A stretch of 64,000 bases of DNA from Bog-756 sp963830165 (GTDB taxonomy: Bacteria; Actinomycetota; Acidimicrobiia; Acidimicrobiales; RAAP-2), in the NCBI GenBank assembly GCA_963830165.1, contig CAWHKZ010000011.1:872639-936638 (forward strand), written 5' to 3'. Below the pieces are notes generated by a model. That model worked only from the letters and a program-made list of their open reading frames with translations. It did no database searches and was not told the DNA's origin. Position numbers and translations under genes: made by a program. The stretch's first letter is position 1. Each line of letters opens with the position of its first letter. Below are positions 1-7,388 of the stretch, in pieces.

Positions 1-770
1 GGGGAGGCTCCGTGGTGTTCGGTGGCCAGCTCCTGGCCCAGTCGATGCTGGCCGGAGCGTCGGCCGACCCGTCCAAGGTGATCAAGTCGATCCACACGGT
101 CTTCGCCCGCGGTGCGTCGACCGGCGCACCGTTGGAGTTCGACGTCGACGTGATGCAGGCGGGCCGCTCGTTCGCCAGCGCCGCCGTCACGGCGCGGCAG
201 GGTGACCGGCTGTGCACCCGCTCGCTCGTGCTGCTTCACGCCCCCGATCCCGACCTCGTCCGCCACCAGCCCGAGGCGCCGGCCGTGGGGCCTCCGGAGT
301 CCGCCGTGGCGTCCGAGCACTCGACCGGCTTCTGGGAGCTCCGCACCGTCGGAGGGGTCGACATCGCCGACCCCGACGCCACCGGTCCGGCCGTGCTCGA
401 CGTGTGGACGCGCTTCCCGGGGGCCCCGGCGGACCCGGCGCGCAACCAGGCACTGCTGGCGTTCGCCACCGACGGGTTCCTGATCGGGACGGCCATGCGC
501 CCCCACCCGGGCGTGGGCCAGGCCCTGGCCCACCGGACGATCTCCACCAGCGTGATCACCCACACGCTGACCTTCCACGCACCGGTCGACGCCGGGAGGT
601 GGATGCTGCTGTCCCACGAGAGCCCGGCGGCCGGCCAGGGTCGGAGCTACGGCCGCGCCCACGTCTACGCCGGGTCGGGGGAGCTCGTGGCGTCCTACGT
701 GCAGGAGAACATGATCCGGGCGTTCGCCGAGGGCCGGGCCCCGGCCCCGGGGGCCACGTCGGCCCACTGA
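1..770 (+). CDS. acyl-CoA thioesterase II (TesB-like), 5'-truncated by window edge
   Basis: Hydrolyses acyl-CoA to free acid and CoA in the cytosol. The reading frame is already open at the window edge and starts inside the conserved VFGGQLLAQ segment, which in TesB lies about 30-40 residues from the N-terminus, so the first in-frame GTG (position 12) is not a credible start. Two hotdog halves are visible: the first with GRSFASAAV, the second with ITHTLTFHAP and the C-terminal VQENMIR, whose Gln matches the catalytic Gln region of the family. About 256 codons remain of a protein usually near 290. It is followed by a 13-bp tandem repeat and a co-directional oxidoreductase. Confidence 0.85.
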   Translation, partial: GGSVVFGGQLLAQSMLAGASADPSKVIKSIHTVFARGASTGAPLEFDVDVMQAGRSFASAAVTARQGDRLCTRSLVLLHAPDPDLVRHQPEAPAVGPPESAVASEHSTGFWELRTVGGVDIADPDATGPAVLDVWTRFPGAPADPARNQALLAFATDGFLIGTAMRPHPGVGQALAHRTISTSVITHTLTFHAPVDAGRWMLLSHESPAAGQGRSYGRAHVYAGSGELVASYVQENMIRAFAEGRAPAPGATSAH

Positions 771-800
771 CCGGTCGGGCCCCCGGCCGCTGCCCGTGTG

Positions 801-878
801 GCCGTCCGTGTGGCCCGTCCCCATGGCCCGTCCCCATGGCCCGTCCCCATGGCCCGTCCCCATGGCCCGTCCGTGTGG
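801..878. repeat. 13-bp tandem repeat, six units
   Basis: Four exact head-to-tail copies of CCCGTCCCCATGG occupy 814-865. They are flanked on each side by one variant unit ending CCGTCCGTGTGG (801-813 and 866-878). Each core unit contains the palindrome CCATGG. The array lies in the 175-bp gap between the thioesterase stop and the GTG start at 946. The 13-bp unit is not a multiple of three and the reading frames across it are not convincing, so I treat it as non-coding. It could be a variable-number repeat or a cluster of protein-binding sites. Confidence 0.9.
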
Positions 879-945
879 GCCGGCGCTCGCTGGTGTAGAA
901 CTCGCGTCCGGCGACCGAGCGCCGGCCGAGATCCGAGGAGGGCCC

Positions 946-1926
946 GTGTTCACGATGCGGTTCGACATGCGGGCACCGGCGACCGGCGCGCCGACCAGCG
1001 AGCTGTACCGGGCGGCGCTCGAGATGGCGGAGTGGACGGAGGGTCGCGGCGCGCTGGCGGCCATCCTCTGCGAGCACCACGGGATGTCCGATGGCTACCT
1101 CCCCGTCCCGCTGATCCTCGCCACGGCCATGGCGGCCCGGACCACGACCCTGCCGATCATGGTCGCCGTCGTCGTCCTGCCGCTCTATCACCCGATCCGA
1201 CTGGCCGAGGAGATGGTGGTCATCGACATCCTGAGCCAGGGCCGGGTGAGCTACGTGGCCGCCGTCGGATACCGGCCCGAGGAGTACGACATGCACGCGG
1301 TCGACTTCCACCGGCGCGGTGCCATCGCCGAGGACCACCTCGGGGTCCTGCTCCGGGCCAAGTCGGGCGAGCCCGTCGAGTACAAGGGCCGGACCGTCCG
1401 GGTCACCCCGCCACCGGTCACGCCGGGTGGTCCCGTGGTGGCATGGGGTGGGGGCAGCGTGGCCGCCGCCCGGCGGGCCGGCCGACACGGGCTCGGCTTT
1501 CTCGCCCAGCGCAGCGACCCGGCGCTGGAACATGCCTACCGCGAGGAGTCGGAGGCGCACGGCCACGAGCCCGGCATGTGCCTGCTCCCCGAGGACGACG
1601 CGACGACGGCCCTGTTCGTCGCCGAGGACCTCGACCTGGCCTGGGACGAGCTCGGCCCCTACCTCATGCACGACGTCACGATGTACGCGGCACTCAACGA
1701 AGGGGCGCCCCACAGCGCGTCGTTGTCCGCCGCGACGTCGGCCGAGGAGCTGCGCGCCGAGGGTGCCAGCCACCGCATCGTCACCGTGGACGAGGCGGTC
1801 GCCCTGGCGCGGGCGGGCACGCCGCTCCAGCTCCATCCGTTGATCGGCGGGCTGCCCCCCGAGATCGCGTGGCGGTACCTGCGCACCGTCGTCGACCGGG
1901 TGATGCCCGCCCTCGCCGGTCGGTGA
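946..1926 (+). CDS. luciferase-like (LLM class) flavin/F420-dependent oxidoreductase
   Basis: A 326-residue TIM-barrel protein of the bacterial luciferase-like superfamily. Family hallmarks seen are an early EHHGMSDGYLP segment, a hydrophobic strand ending VVVLPLYHPIRLAEEM, then DILSQGRVSYVAAVGYRPEEY, the usual LLM order. Members reduce or oxygenate substrates with FMN or F420; cofactor and substrate cannot be told from the sequence. The GTG at 946 was chosen because GAGGAGG sits 6-10 bases upstream and the alignable part begins there; more upstream starts would run through the 13-bp repeat. A ferredoxin gene follows 83 bp downstream. Confidence 0.85.
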   Translation: MFTMRFDMRAPATGAPTSELYRAALEMAEWTEGRGALAAILCEHHGMSDGYLPVPLILATAMAARTTTLPIMVAVVVLPLYHPIRLAEEMVVIDILSQGRVSYVAAVGYRPEEYDMHAVDFHRRGAIAEDHLGVLLRAKSGEPVEYKGRTVRVTPPPVTPGGPVVAWGGGSVAAARRAGRHGLGFLAQRSDPALEHAYREESEAHGHEPGMCLLPEDDATTALFVAEDLDLAWDELGPYLMHDVTMYAALNEGAPHSASLSAATSAEELRAEGASHRIVTVDEAVALARAGTPLQLHPLIGGLPPEIAWRYLRTVVDRVMPALAGR

Positions 1927-2009
1927 CCCGACCGGTCCGTCATCGGCCGGCACCCGCGGGTGCACCGGCCCCGAACACCGCCTGGGGATCCAGGGGAACG
2001 AGGAGCACC

Positions 2010-2204
2010 ATGCGCGTGGTGGTGGACATGAGCCAGTGCGAGAGCAACGCCCTGTGCATGGGCGTCGCCCCCGACGTCTTCCTGGTCGACGACGACGACA
2101 CCCTGACGGTGCTCGACGGAACGCCCGACGAGTCGGCCCGCGACCGGGTCCTCGAGGCCGCCCGGGTCTGCCCGAAGCAGGCCATCTCGATCGTGGAGGA
2201 CTGA
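2010..2204 (+). CDS. single-cluster ferredoxin, 3Fe-4S type
   Basis: A 64-residue acidic ferredoxin. Cys10 and Cys16 lie in QCESNALC and Cys54 in VCPKQAI, giving the three-cysteine pattern typical of actinobacterial 3Fe-4S ferredoxins that donate electrons to cytochromes P450 and some oxygenases. The position usually held by a fourth ligand is non-Cys. A strong RBS (AACGAGGAG) precedes the ATG. The nearest electron acceptor genes are the luciferase-like oxidoreductase immediately upstream and a P450 at 17414-18613; pairing with either is inference. Confidence 0.9.
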   Translation: MRVVVDMSQCESNALCMGVAPDVFLVDDDDTLTVLDGTPDESARDRVLEAARVCPKQAISIVED

Positions 2205-2224
2205 CGCCGGGCCGAGCCGGCGTC
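2203..2224. terminator. hairpin between convergent genes
   Basis: A perfect 8-bp inverted repeat, GACGCCGG ... CCGGCGTC, with a 6-nt loop lies between the ferredoxin stop (its first bases overlap the TGA) and the end of the convergent MarR gene. There is no U-tract on either side, as is common for GC-rich actinobacteria. It could act as a bidirectional terminator. Confidence 0.6.
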
Positions 2225-2229
2225 GCGGG

Positions 2230-2739
2230 TCACTCGACGAAGTCGCCGTTGCCGAGGCGGAGCGCCGCGATGATCCGCTGCAGGTCCTCGAGGTCCCGCC
2301 TCTCCAGGCCGCCGAGGCCGAAGGCCACGGCGTTGACGGCCGTGGTGGCCTCGAGGGCCAGCGACCGCCCGGCCTCGGTGATCTCGGCCAGGGTGGTCCG
2401 GCCGTCGGTCGGGTGGGGGCTCCGCCGGACCAGCCCCTGGGCCTCGAGCCGGTCGATGATGTTGGTCACCGATGCGGGATGGATCATGAGCCGCTGGCCC
2501 ATGATCCCGAGCGGCAACGTGCCCCGCCGGGAGAACAGGAGCAGGACCAGACCCTCGTAGCGGGCGAAGGTGAGCCCGAGCGGGCGCAGGGCCCCGTCGA
2601 CGGCGGCCAGCACGATCTGCTGGGCCCGCATGATCGACGTGGCCGCCGCCATCGCGTCGCTGACCTCGGGATCCCAGCGGTCCGACCACCTGGTGCGGGC
2701 CTCGTCGATGGGGTCGAACGGCAGGGGTCGGCGGGCCAT
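2230..2739 (-). CDS. MarR-family transcriptional regulator
   Basis: A 169-residue winged-helix protein. The recognition region reads MGQRLMIHPASVTNIIDRLEAQGLVRRS, followed by the wing HPTDGRTTLAEITEAG, the standard MarR arrangement (roughly residues 75-125). The ATG at 2739 begins MARRPLPF; frames further upstream are Arg/Pro-rich and look non-coding. It is divergent from the BtuF-like gene at 2829 with 89 bp between them, so it may control that gene, the acyl-CoA genes nearby, or itself. Ligand unknown. Confidence 0.85.
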   Translation of the reverse strand: MARRPLPFDPIDEARTRWSDRWDPEVSDAMAAATSIMRAQQIVLAAVDGALRPLGLTFARYEGLVLLLFSRRGTLPLGIMGQRLMIHPASVTNIIDRLEAQGLVRRSPHPTDGRTTLAEITEAGRSLALEATTAVNAVAFGLGGLERRDLEDLQRIIAALRLGNGDFVE

Positions 2740-2828
2740 CGTGGGAAGGCTACCGGACGGTCGGATTTGGCTCCCCGGGCCGGAACGGTGACGATTGGGG
2801 GCGGAAGCCGATCCGGGAGCGTCCCGCC

Positions 2829-3614
2829 ATGCCCACCCTCCATGACGATCTGGGCCGCCGGCTGGAGCTGGCGCGACCGCCCACGAGGGTGGTCTCCCTG
2901 GTGCCGTCGCTGACCGAGGCGCTGGCCGCCACGGTGCCCGAACGGCTGGTCGGGGCCACCGACTACTGCACCCACACGGGGACGGCCGAGCCGGCACGGG
3001 TGCGGGGCACCAAGAACCCGGACCACGCCGCCATCGATCGCCTGGCCCCGGACCTGGTCGTGGCCAACCGGGAGGAGAACCGGCGGGTGGACGTGGACCG
3101 GCTGGCCGCGGCGGGCGTCCCGGTGTGGGTGACGGAGATCGACTCCCTGGACGAGGCGTTCGCGTCCTTCCGGCGCCTCTTCGGTGAGGTCCTGGACGTC
3201 GCCGTCCCGGCCTGGGCGGTCGAGGCCGAGCACGAGTGGTCGCGCCCTCCCGACCTGCCCGCGGCCCGCACCCTGGTGCCCATCTGGCGTGACCCGTGGA
3301 TGGTCGTCGGCGCCGCCACCTTCGCCGGCGACGTGCTGCGACGGCTCGGACTGGTCAACGTGGCCGACGGCGCCCCGGAGCGCTATCCGAAACGGTCGCT
3401 GGAGGAGCTGGTCGGGCTCGGGCCGGAGCTGGTCCTGCTCCCGGACGAGCCCTACGCCTTCTCGGCCGTGGACGGGCCCGGGGCGTTCCGCGGCACGGCG
3501 ACGGTGCTCGTGTCGGGGCGGGACCTCACCTGGTACGGGCCGTCCCTGGTGGGTGCCCGCCGCCGCCTGACCCGGACGGTCGCCGGCGCGCTCGGCGTCC
3601 CGGACGGCGACTGA
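2829..3614 (+). CDS. BtuF-like helical-backbone cobalamin/metal-binding protein without signal peptide
   Basis: 261 residues related to the periplasmic-binding fold of BtuF/TroA-type proteins: VVSLVPSLTEAL near the N-terminus, then PDLVVANREENRRVDVDRLAAAGVPVWVT, then a second lobe with PELVLLPDEPYAF. The family normally captures vitamin B12 or metal chelates for ABC import. Here there is no signal peptide or lipobox, and no permease or ATPase nearby, so a soluble cytosolic role is likely. It converges on the B12-dependent mutase gene with 9 bp between stops, a suggestive but not conclusive link. Confidence 0.75.
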   Translation: MPTLHDDLGRRLELARPPTRVVSLVPSLTEALAATVPERLVGATDYCTHTGTAEPARVRGTKNPDHAAIDRLAPDLVVANREENRRVDVDRLAAAGVPVWVTEIDSLDEAFASFRRLFGEVLDVAVPAWAVEAEHEWSRPPDLPAARTLVPIWRDPWMVVGAATFAGDVLRRLGLVNVADGAPERYPKRSLEELVGLGPELVLLPDEPYAFSAVDGPGAFRGTATVLVSGRDLTWYGPSLVGARRRLTRTVAGALGVPDGD

Positions 3615-3623
3615 GGGCAGGCC

Positions 3624-6600
3624 TCAGACGTTGCGCCGGTAGGAGCCGCCGATCTCGAAGAGGGCGCCGGTGATCTCGCCCAGGCTGGCGTGGCGCACGG
3701 TGGTCATCAGCTCGGCGAAGAGGTTGCCGCCCTCGAGGGCCACCCGGCGGAGGCTGTCGAGGGCGGGCGGGCGGTCGAGCGCGTGGCGCCCGTGGAAGTC
3801 GCGGAGCCGGGCCAGCTGCGCCCGCTTCTCCTCCTCGGTCGACCGGGCGAGCTCGATGGTGTCCGGAGGGAGCTCGGCGTCCGGGGCGACGAAGGTGTTC
3901 ACGCCCACGATGGGCAGCGAACCGTCGTGCTTGCGGTGCTCGTACAGCAGCGAGTCGTCCTGGATGCGACCGCGCTGGTAGCCGGTCTCCATGGCTCCGA
4001 GCACGCCGCCCCGCTCGCTGATCCGGTCGAGCTCGGCCAGCACCGCCTCCTCCAGCAGGTCGGTGAGCTCCTCGACGACGAAGCTGCCCTGGAGCGGGTT
4101 CTCGTTGAGGGCCAGGCCCCACTCCTTGGTGATGATCATCTGGATGGCCAGGGCGCGCCGGACCGACTCGGGGGTCGGCGTGGTCACCGCCTCGTCGTAG
4201 GCGTTGGTGTGGAGGCTGTTGGCGTTGTCGTAGACGGCGCACAGCGCCTGGAGCGTGGTGCGGATGTCGTTGAAGCCCATCTCCTGGGCGTGGAGCGAGC
4301 GCCCGGACGTCTGGACGTGGTACTTGAGCCGCTGGGCCCGGGCGCCGGCGCCGTACCGCTCCCTCATGGCGATCGCCCAGATCCGGCGGGCCACCCGGCC
4401 GATCACCGTGTACTCGGGGTCCATGCCGTTGGAGAAGAAGAACGAGAAGTTCGGCGCGAAGTCGTCGACGGCCATGCCCCGGGCGAGGTAGGACTCCACG
4501 TAGGTGAAGCCGTTGGCCAGGGTGAAGGCGAGCTGGGTGACGGGGTTGGCCCCCGCTTCGGCGATGTGGTAGCCGGAGATCGACACGGAGTAGAAGTTCC
4601 GGACCTCGTGATCGATGAACCACTCCTGCATGTCGGCCATCACCCCGAGGGAGAACTCGGTGGAGAAGATGCAGGTGTTCTGGCCCTGGTCCTCCTTCAG
4701 GATGTCGGCCTGCACGGTGCCCCGCACGGTACGCAGCACCTCGGCGCGGACCGCGTCCGCCTCGGAGTCGGTGGGCGGGCGACCGTGGTCGGCCTCGAAC
4801 CGGGCGAGGCGCTGGTCCATGGCCACGTTGAGGAACATGGCCAGGATGGTCGGCGCCGGTCCGTTGATGGTCATGGAGACCGAGGTCGTCGGGTCGCACA
4901 GGTCGAATCCGTCGAACAGGACCCGCATGTCGTCGAGGGTGGCGATCGACACGCCCGAGGTCCCGATCTTGCCCCGGATGTCGGGCCGCTCGTCCGGATC
5001 GAAGCCGTAGAGGGTGACCGAGTCGAACGCGGTCGAGAGCCGGGTGGCGGGCTGCCCCTCGGCCAGCAGGTGGAACCGACGGTTGGTGCGGAAGGGGTCT
5101 CCCTCGCCGGCGAACATGCGGGCCGGGTCCTCGCCGACGCGCTTGAACGGGAAGACACCGGCGGTGAAGGGGAAGTGGCCCGGAAGGTGCTCGGCCCGCA
5201 GCCAGCGCACCAGCTCGCCGTGGTCGCTGACGCGGGGGAGGGCCACCCGGGGGACGCGGGTGCCGGCCAGCGACGTGCGGGCGAGGTCGGCGGGGTGCTC
5301 CTCCACGGAAGGGTCGTCCCCGCCCGGGTCGACGTAGGCGTGCCGCAGGCCGTCCCACTCCTCCAGCAGGGCCGCTCCCGCCGGGTCGGCCTCCGCCGCC
5401 AGCTCGGCGGCCAGACCACGCAACGGGCCGACGTCGACCCGGCGATCGGCGCCCAACGCCACCACGGCGTCGAACTGCTGGGTCCGGCGCGCCTCGTCGG
5501 CCAGACGGCCGGTGGTGGCGTGGTACTCCCGGACCGTCGCGGCGATCTCGGCGAGGTAGCGGTGGCGGCCGGGCGGGACCACCGCGGCGGTCAGGGTCGA
5601 CGTCCGGGCGCCCGGGGCCGTGAGCACCCCCCCGGAGGCCCCGAGCCCGGCGGCGACGAGATCGGCCTTCAGGCGGTGGAAGAGGGCGGTCGTGCCGTCG
5701 TCGTTGAAGCGCGAGGCGATGGTGCCGAACACCGGCTCGCCGCCCGGCGCGGCCGGGTCCCCCCGGTGGTCGCGGGTCCACTGCCGGCAGACCTGGCGGT
5801 AGGCGTCGTCGGCCCCCCGCCGGTCGAATTTGTTGATGGCCACGACGTCGGCCAGCTCGAGCATGTCGATCTTCTCGAGCTGCGACGAGGCGCCGTACTC
5901 GGGTGTCATCACGTACAGCGAGACGTCGGCGATCTCGGTCACGGCGGCATCCCCCTGGCCGATGCCCGGGGTCTCGGCGATCACGAGGTCGAACCCGGCC
6001 GCCGCGCAGGCGGCCACCACGTGGGGGAAGTGCAGGGGCAGCTCGGACCCCGAGTGCCGGGTGGCCAGCGACCGGAAGTACACGTCGGGGGAGTCGATGG
6101 CGTTCATGCGGATGCGGTCGCCGAGCAACGCCCCCCCGCCCCGGCGGCGGGTGGGGTCGACGGCGAGCACGGCGATCGACAGCTTGTCCTCCTGGTCCAG
6201 CCGGAACCGCCGGATCAGCTCGTCGGTCAGGGACGACTTGCCCGATCCACCCGTCCCGGTCACGCCGAGCACCGGCACCGTCGCGGGTTGCGAGGTGCGC
6301 ACCAGCCGGTCGAGGGTGGCCTCGTCGACCGCGCCCGACTCGAGGAAGGTGATCCACCGGGCCAGCGACCGCCTGTCCCCGGCCTGCAGCGACTCGAGGG
6401 TGGGTGGCCGGCCCGCCGCCAGGTCGCGGTCGCACTCCTCGACGAGGATGTTGATCATGCGGTCGAGCCCGAGGCGCTGGCCGTCGGCCGGCGAGAAGAT
6501 CCGCCGCACACCGTAGGCCTCGAGCTCCTCGATCTCAGCGGCGACGATCACCCCGCCGCCGCCGCCGTAGACCAGCACGTCCGGGCGCCCCTCGGCCCGC

Positions 6601-6854
6601 AGGCGGTCGACCAGGTACCGGAAGTACTCGGTGTGGCCGCCCTGGTAGGAGCTCACGGCGACCCCCTGGGCGTCCTCCTCGACGACGGCCCGCACGACCT
6701 CGTCGACGGAGCGGTTGTGCCCCAGGTGGACGACCTCGGCCCCCTGGGACTGGAGCAGGCGCCGCATGATGTTGATGGCCGCGTCGTGCCCGTCGAAGAG
6801 GCTGGCGGCGGTGACGAACCGCACCGGGTGGGTCGGACGGTACAGGTCGCTCAC
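3624..6854 (-). CDS. icmF: fused acyl-CoA mutase (isobutyryl-CoA mutase fused, IcmF)
   Basis: A 1076-residue adenosylcobalamin-dependent mutase that interconverts isobutyryl- and n-butyryl-CoA (some homologues use other branched acyl-CoAs). Domain order is diagnostic of IcmF: B12-binding domain first (DGHDAAINIMRR, residues 21-32, giving the cobalt-ligand His23), then a MeaB-like GTPase chaperone with P-loop GTGGSGKS (200-207) and NKFD, then the large TIM-barrel substrate domain (FPFKRVGEDPARMFAGEG, TINGPAPTILAMFLN). The Phe in FPFKR, where methylmalonyl-CoA mutase has Tyr, supports IcmF over Mcm. Full length for the family. A 20-bp palindrome lies 39 bp upstream of its ATG. Confidence 0.95.
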   Translation of the reverse strand: MSDLYRPTHPVRFVTAASLFDGHDAAINIMRRLLQSQGAEVVHLGHNRSVDEVVRAVVEEDAQGVAVSSYQGGHTEYFRYLVDRLRAEGRPDVLVYGGGGGVIVAAEIEELEAYGVRRIFSPADGQRLGLDRMINILVEECDRDLAAGRPPTLESLQAGDRRSLARWITFLESGAVDEATLDRLVRTSQPATVPVLGVTGTGGSGKSSLTDELIRRFRLDQEDKLSIAVLAVDPTRRRGGGALLGDRIRMNAIDSPDVYFRSLATRHSGSELPLHFPHVVAACAAAGFDLVIAETPGIGQGDAAVTEIADVSLYVMTPEYGASSQLEKIDMLELADVVAINKFDRRGADDAYRQVCRQWTRDHRGDPAAPGGEPVFGTIASRFNDDGTTALFHRLKADLVAAGLGASGGVLTAPGARTSTLTAAVVPPGRHRYLAEIAATVREYHATTGRLADEARRTQQFDAVVALGADRRVDVGPLRGLAAELAAEADPAGAALLEEWDGLRHAYVDPGGDDPSVEEHPADLARTSLAGTRVPRVALPRVSDHGELVRWLRAEHLPGHFPFTAGVFPFKRVGEDPARMFAGEGDPFRTNRRFHLLAEGQPATRLSTAFDSVTLYGFDPDERPDIRGKIGTSGVSIATLDDMRVLFDGFDLCDPTTSVSMTINGPAPTILAMFLNVAMDQRLARFEADHGRPPTDSEADAVRAEVLRTVRGTVQADILKEDQGQNTCIFSTEFSLGVMADMQEWFIDHEVRNFYSVSISGYHIAEAGANPVTQLAFTLANGFTYVESYLARGMAVDDFAPNFSFFFSNGMDPEYTVIGRVARRIWAIAMRERYGAGARAQRLKYHVQTSGRSLHAQEMGFNDIRTTLQALCAVYDNANSLHTNAYDEAVTTPTPESVRRALAIQMIITKEWGLALNENPLQGSFVVEELTDLLEEAVLAELDRISERGGVLGAMETGYQRGRIQDDSLLYEHRKHDGSLPIVGVNTFVAPDAELPPDTIELARSTEEEKRAQLARLRDFHGRHALDRPPALDSLRRVALEGGNLFAELMTTVRHASLGEITGALFEIGGSYRRNV

Positions 6855-6892
6855 GGCCGGTCACGGGTCATCGGAGGCGTCATCGCGCCAGG

Positions 6893-6912
6893 TTACTACG
6901 ACGTCGTAGTAA
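6893..6912. promoter_or_regulatory. perfect 20-bp palindrome, candidate operator for icmF
   Basis: TTACTACGACGTCGTAGTAA is identical to its reverse complement and is an A/T-rich island in GC-rich DNA. It sits in the divergent region between icmF (minus strand, start 6854) and the gene starting at 7063. Length and symmetry are typical of TetR- or GntR-family operators. The cognate regulator is not identifiable from the window; two TetR and two MarR genes are present elsewhere in it. Confidence 0.75.
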
Positions 6913-7062
6913 ATTGCCGGGTGCCGGCCCCGGCGTCCCCGGCCGGCGCGGAAACGGCGTATCCGCACCGGAGACCCGGGTTGCCTGACCGGATGGGGCA
7001 TGCGATGCTGCGCATCCGGATGGAGTTCCGAGGTTCGGGACCGGCGACAGGGGAGGACATCC

Positions 7063-7377
7063 GTGGCAGTCGAGCTGAAGCCCGGGGCGAGGTTCCGGTC
7101 CGCGGTCGGTGGGACCGAGGTCGTGGTCATCAAGGCTCCGGCCGGGGCCGTGGACCTGCAGTGTGGCGGCCACCCGGTGGTGCCGCTCGGTGACGAGCCA
7201 CCGGCCGGGCTGGCGGCCGAGCCGGGGTTCGACGGGGACACCCTGATCGGCAAGCGGTACACCGACGGGACCGACGAGCTCGAGCTGCTCTGCTCCAAGG
7301 GTGGGACGGCGTCGCTGTCCGTCGGCGGCGAGCTCCTCGTGCTGAAGGACGCCAAGCCGCTGCCCTCGTCGGACTGA
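7063..7377 (+). CDS. small conserved-looking protein of unknown function, upstream of acyl-CoA synthetase
   Basis: 104 residues, no recognised domain, no signal peptide or membrane segment. The GTG start follows GGGGAGGA at 7050-7056. It has a beta-rich pattern: LKPGARFRSAVGGTEVVVIKAP, a Cys in LQCGG, another in LLCSKGG, and an SVGGELLVLKDAKPLPSS tail. The two cysteines sit in similar LxC-xGG contexts. The stop is 11 bp from the acyl-CoA synthetase start, so the two are almost certainly cotranscribed. I recall similar small proteins beside acyl-CoA synthetases in actinobacteria but cannot name the family. Confidence 0.75.
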   Translation: MAVELKPGARFRSAVGGTEVVVIKAPAGAVDLQCGGHPVVPLGDEPPAGLAAEPGFDGDTLIGKRYTDGTDELELLCSKGGTASLSVGGELLVLKDAKPLPSSD

Positions 7378-7388
7378 CCCCAGCCGGC

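Noticed and set aside
801..878. CRISPR-like array
   Set aside because: The units are 13 bp and directly adjacent with no spacers, so this is a simple tandem repeat.
556..1965. A 469-codon minus-strand open frame over the tesB/LLM region
   Set aside because: It passes through the 13-bp tandem repeat, giving monotonous residues, and lacks any domain; the plus strand explains the region.
3690..7193. A 1167-codon plus-strand open frame antisense to icmF
   Set aside because: Low-complexity composition rich in Gly, Val, His, Asp and Arg, no domain; IcmF on the other strand has complete motifs throughout.
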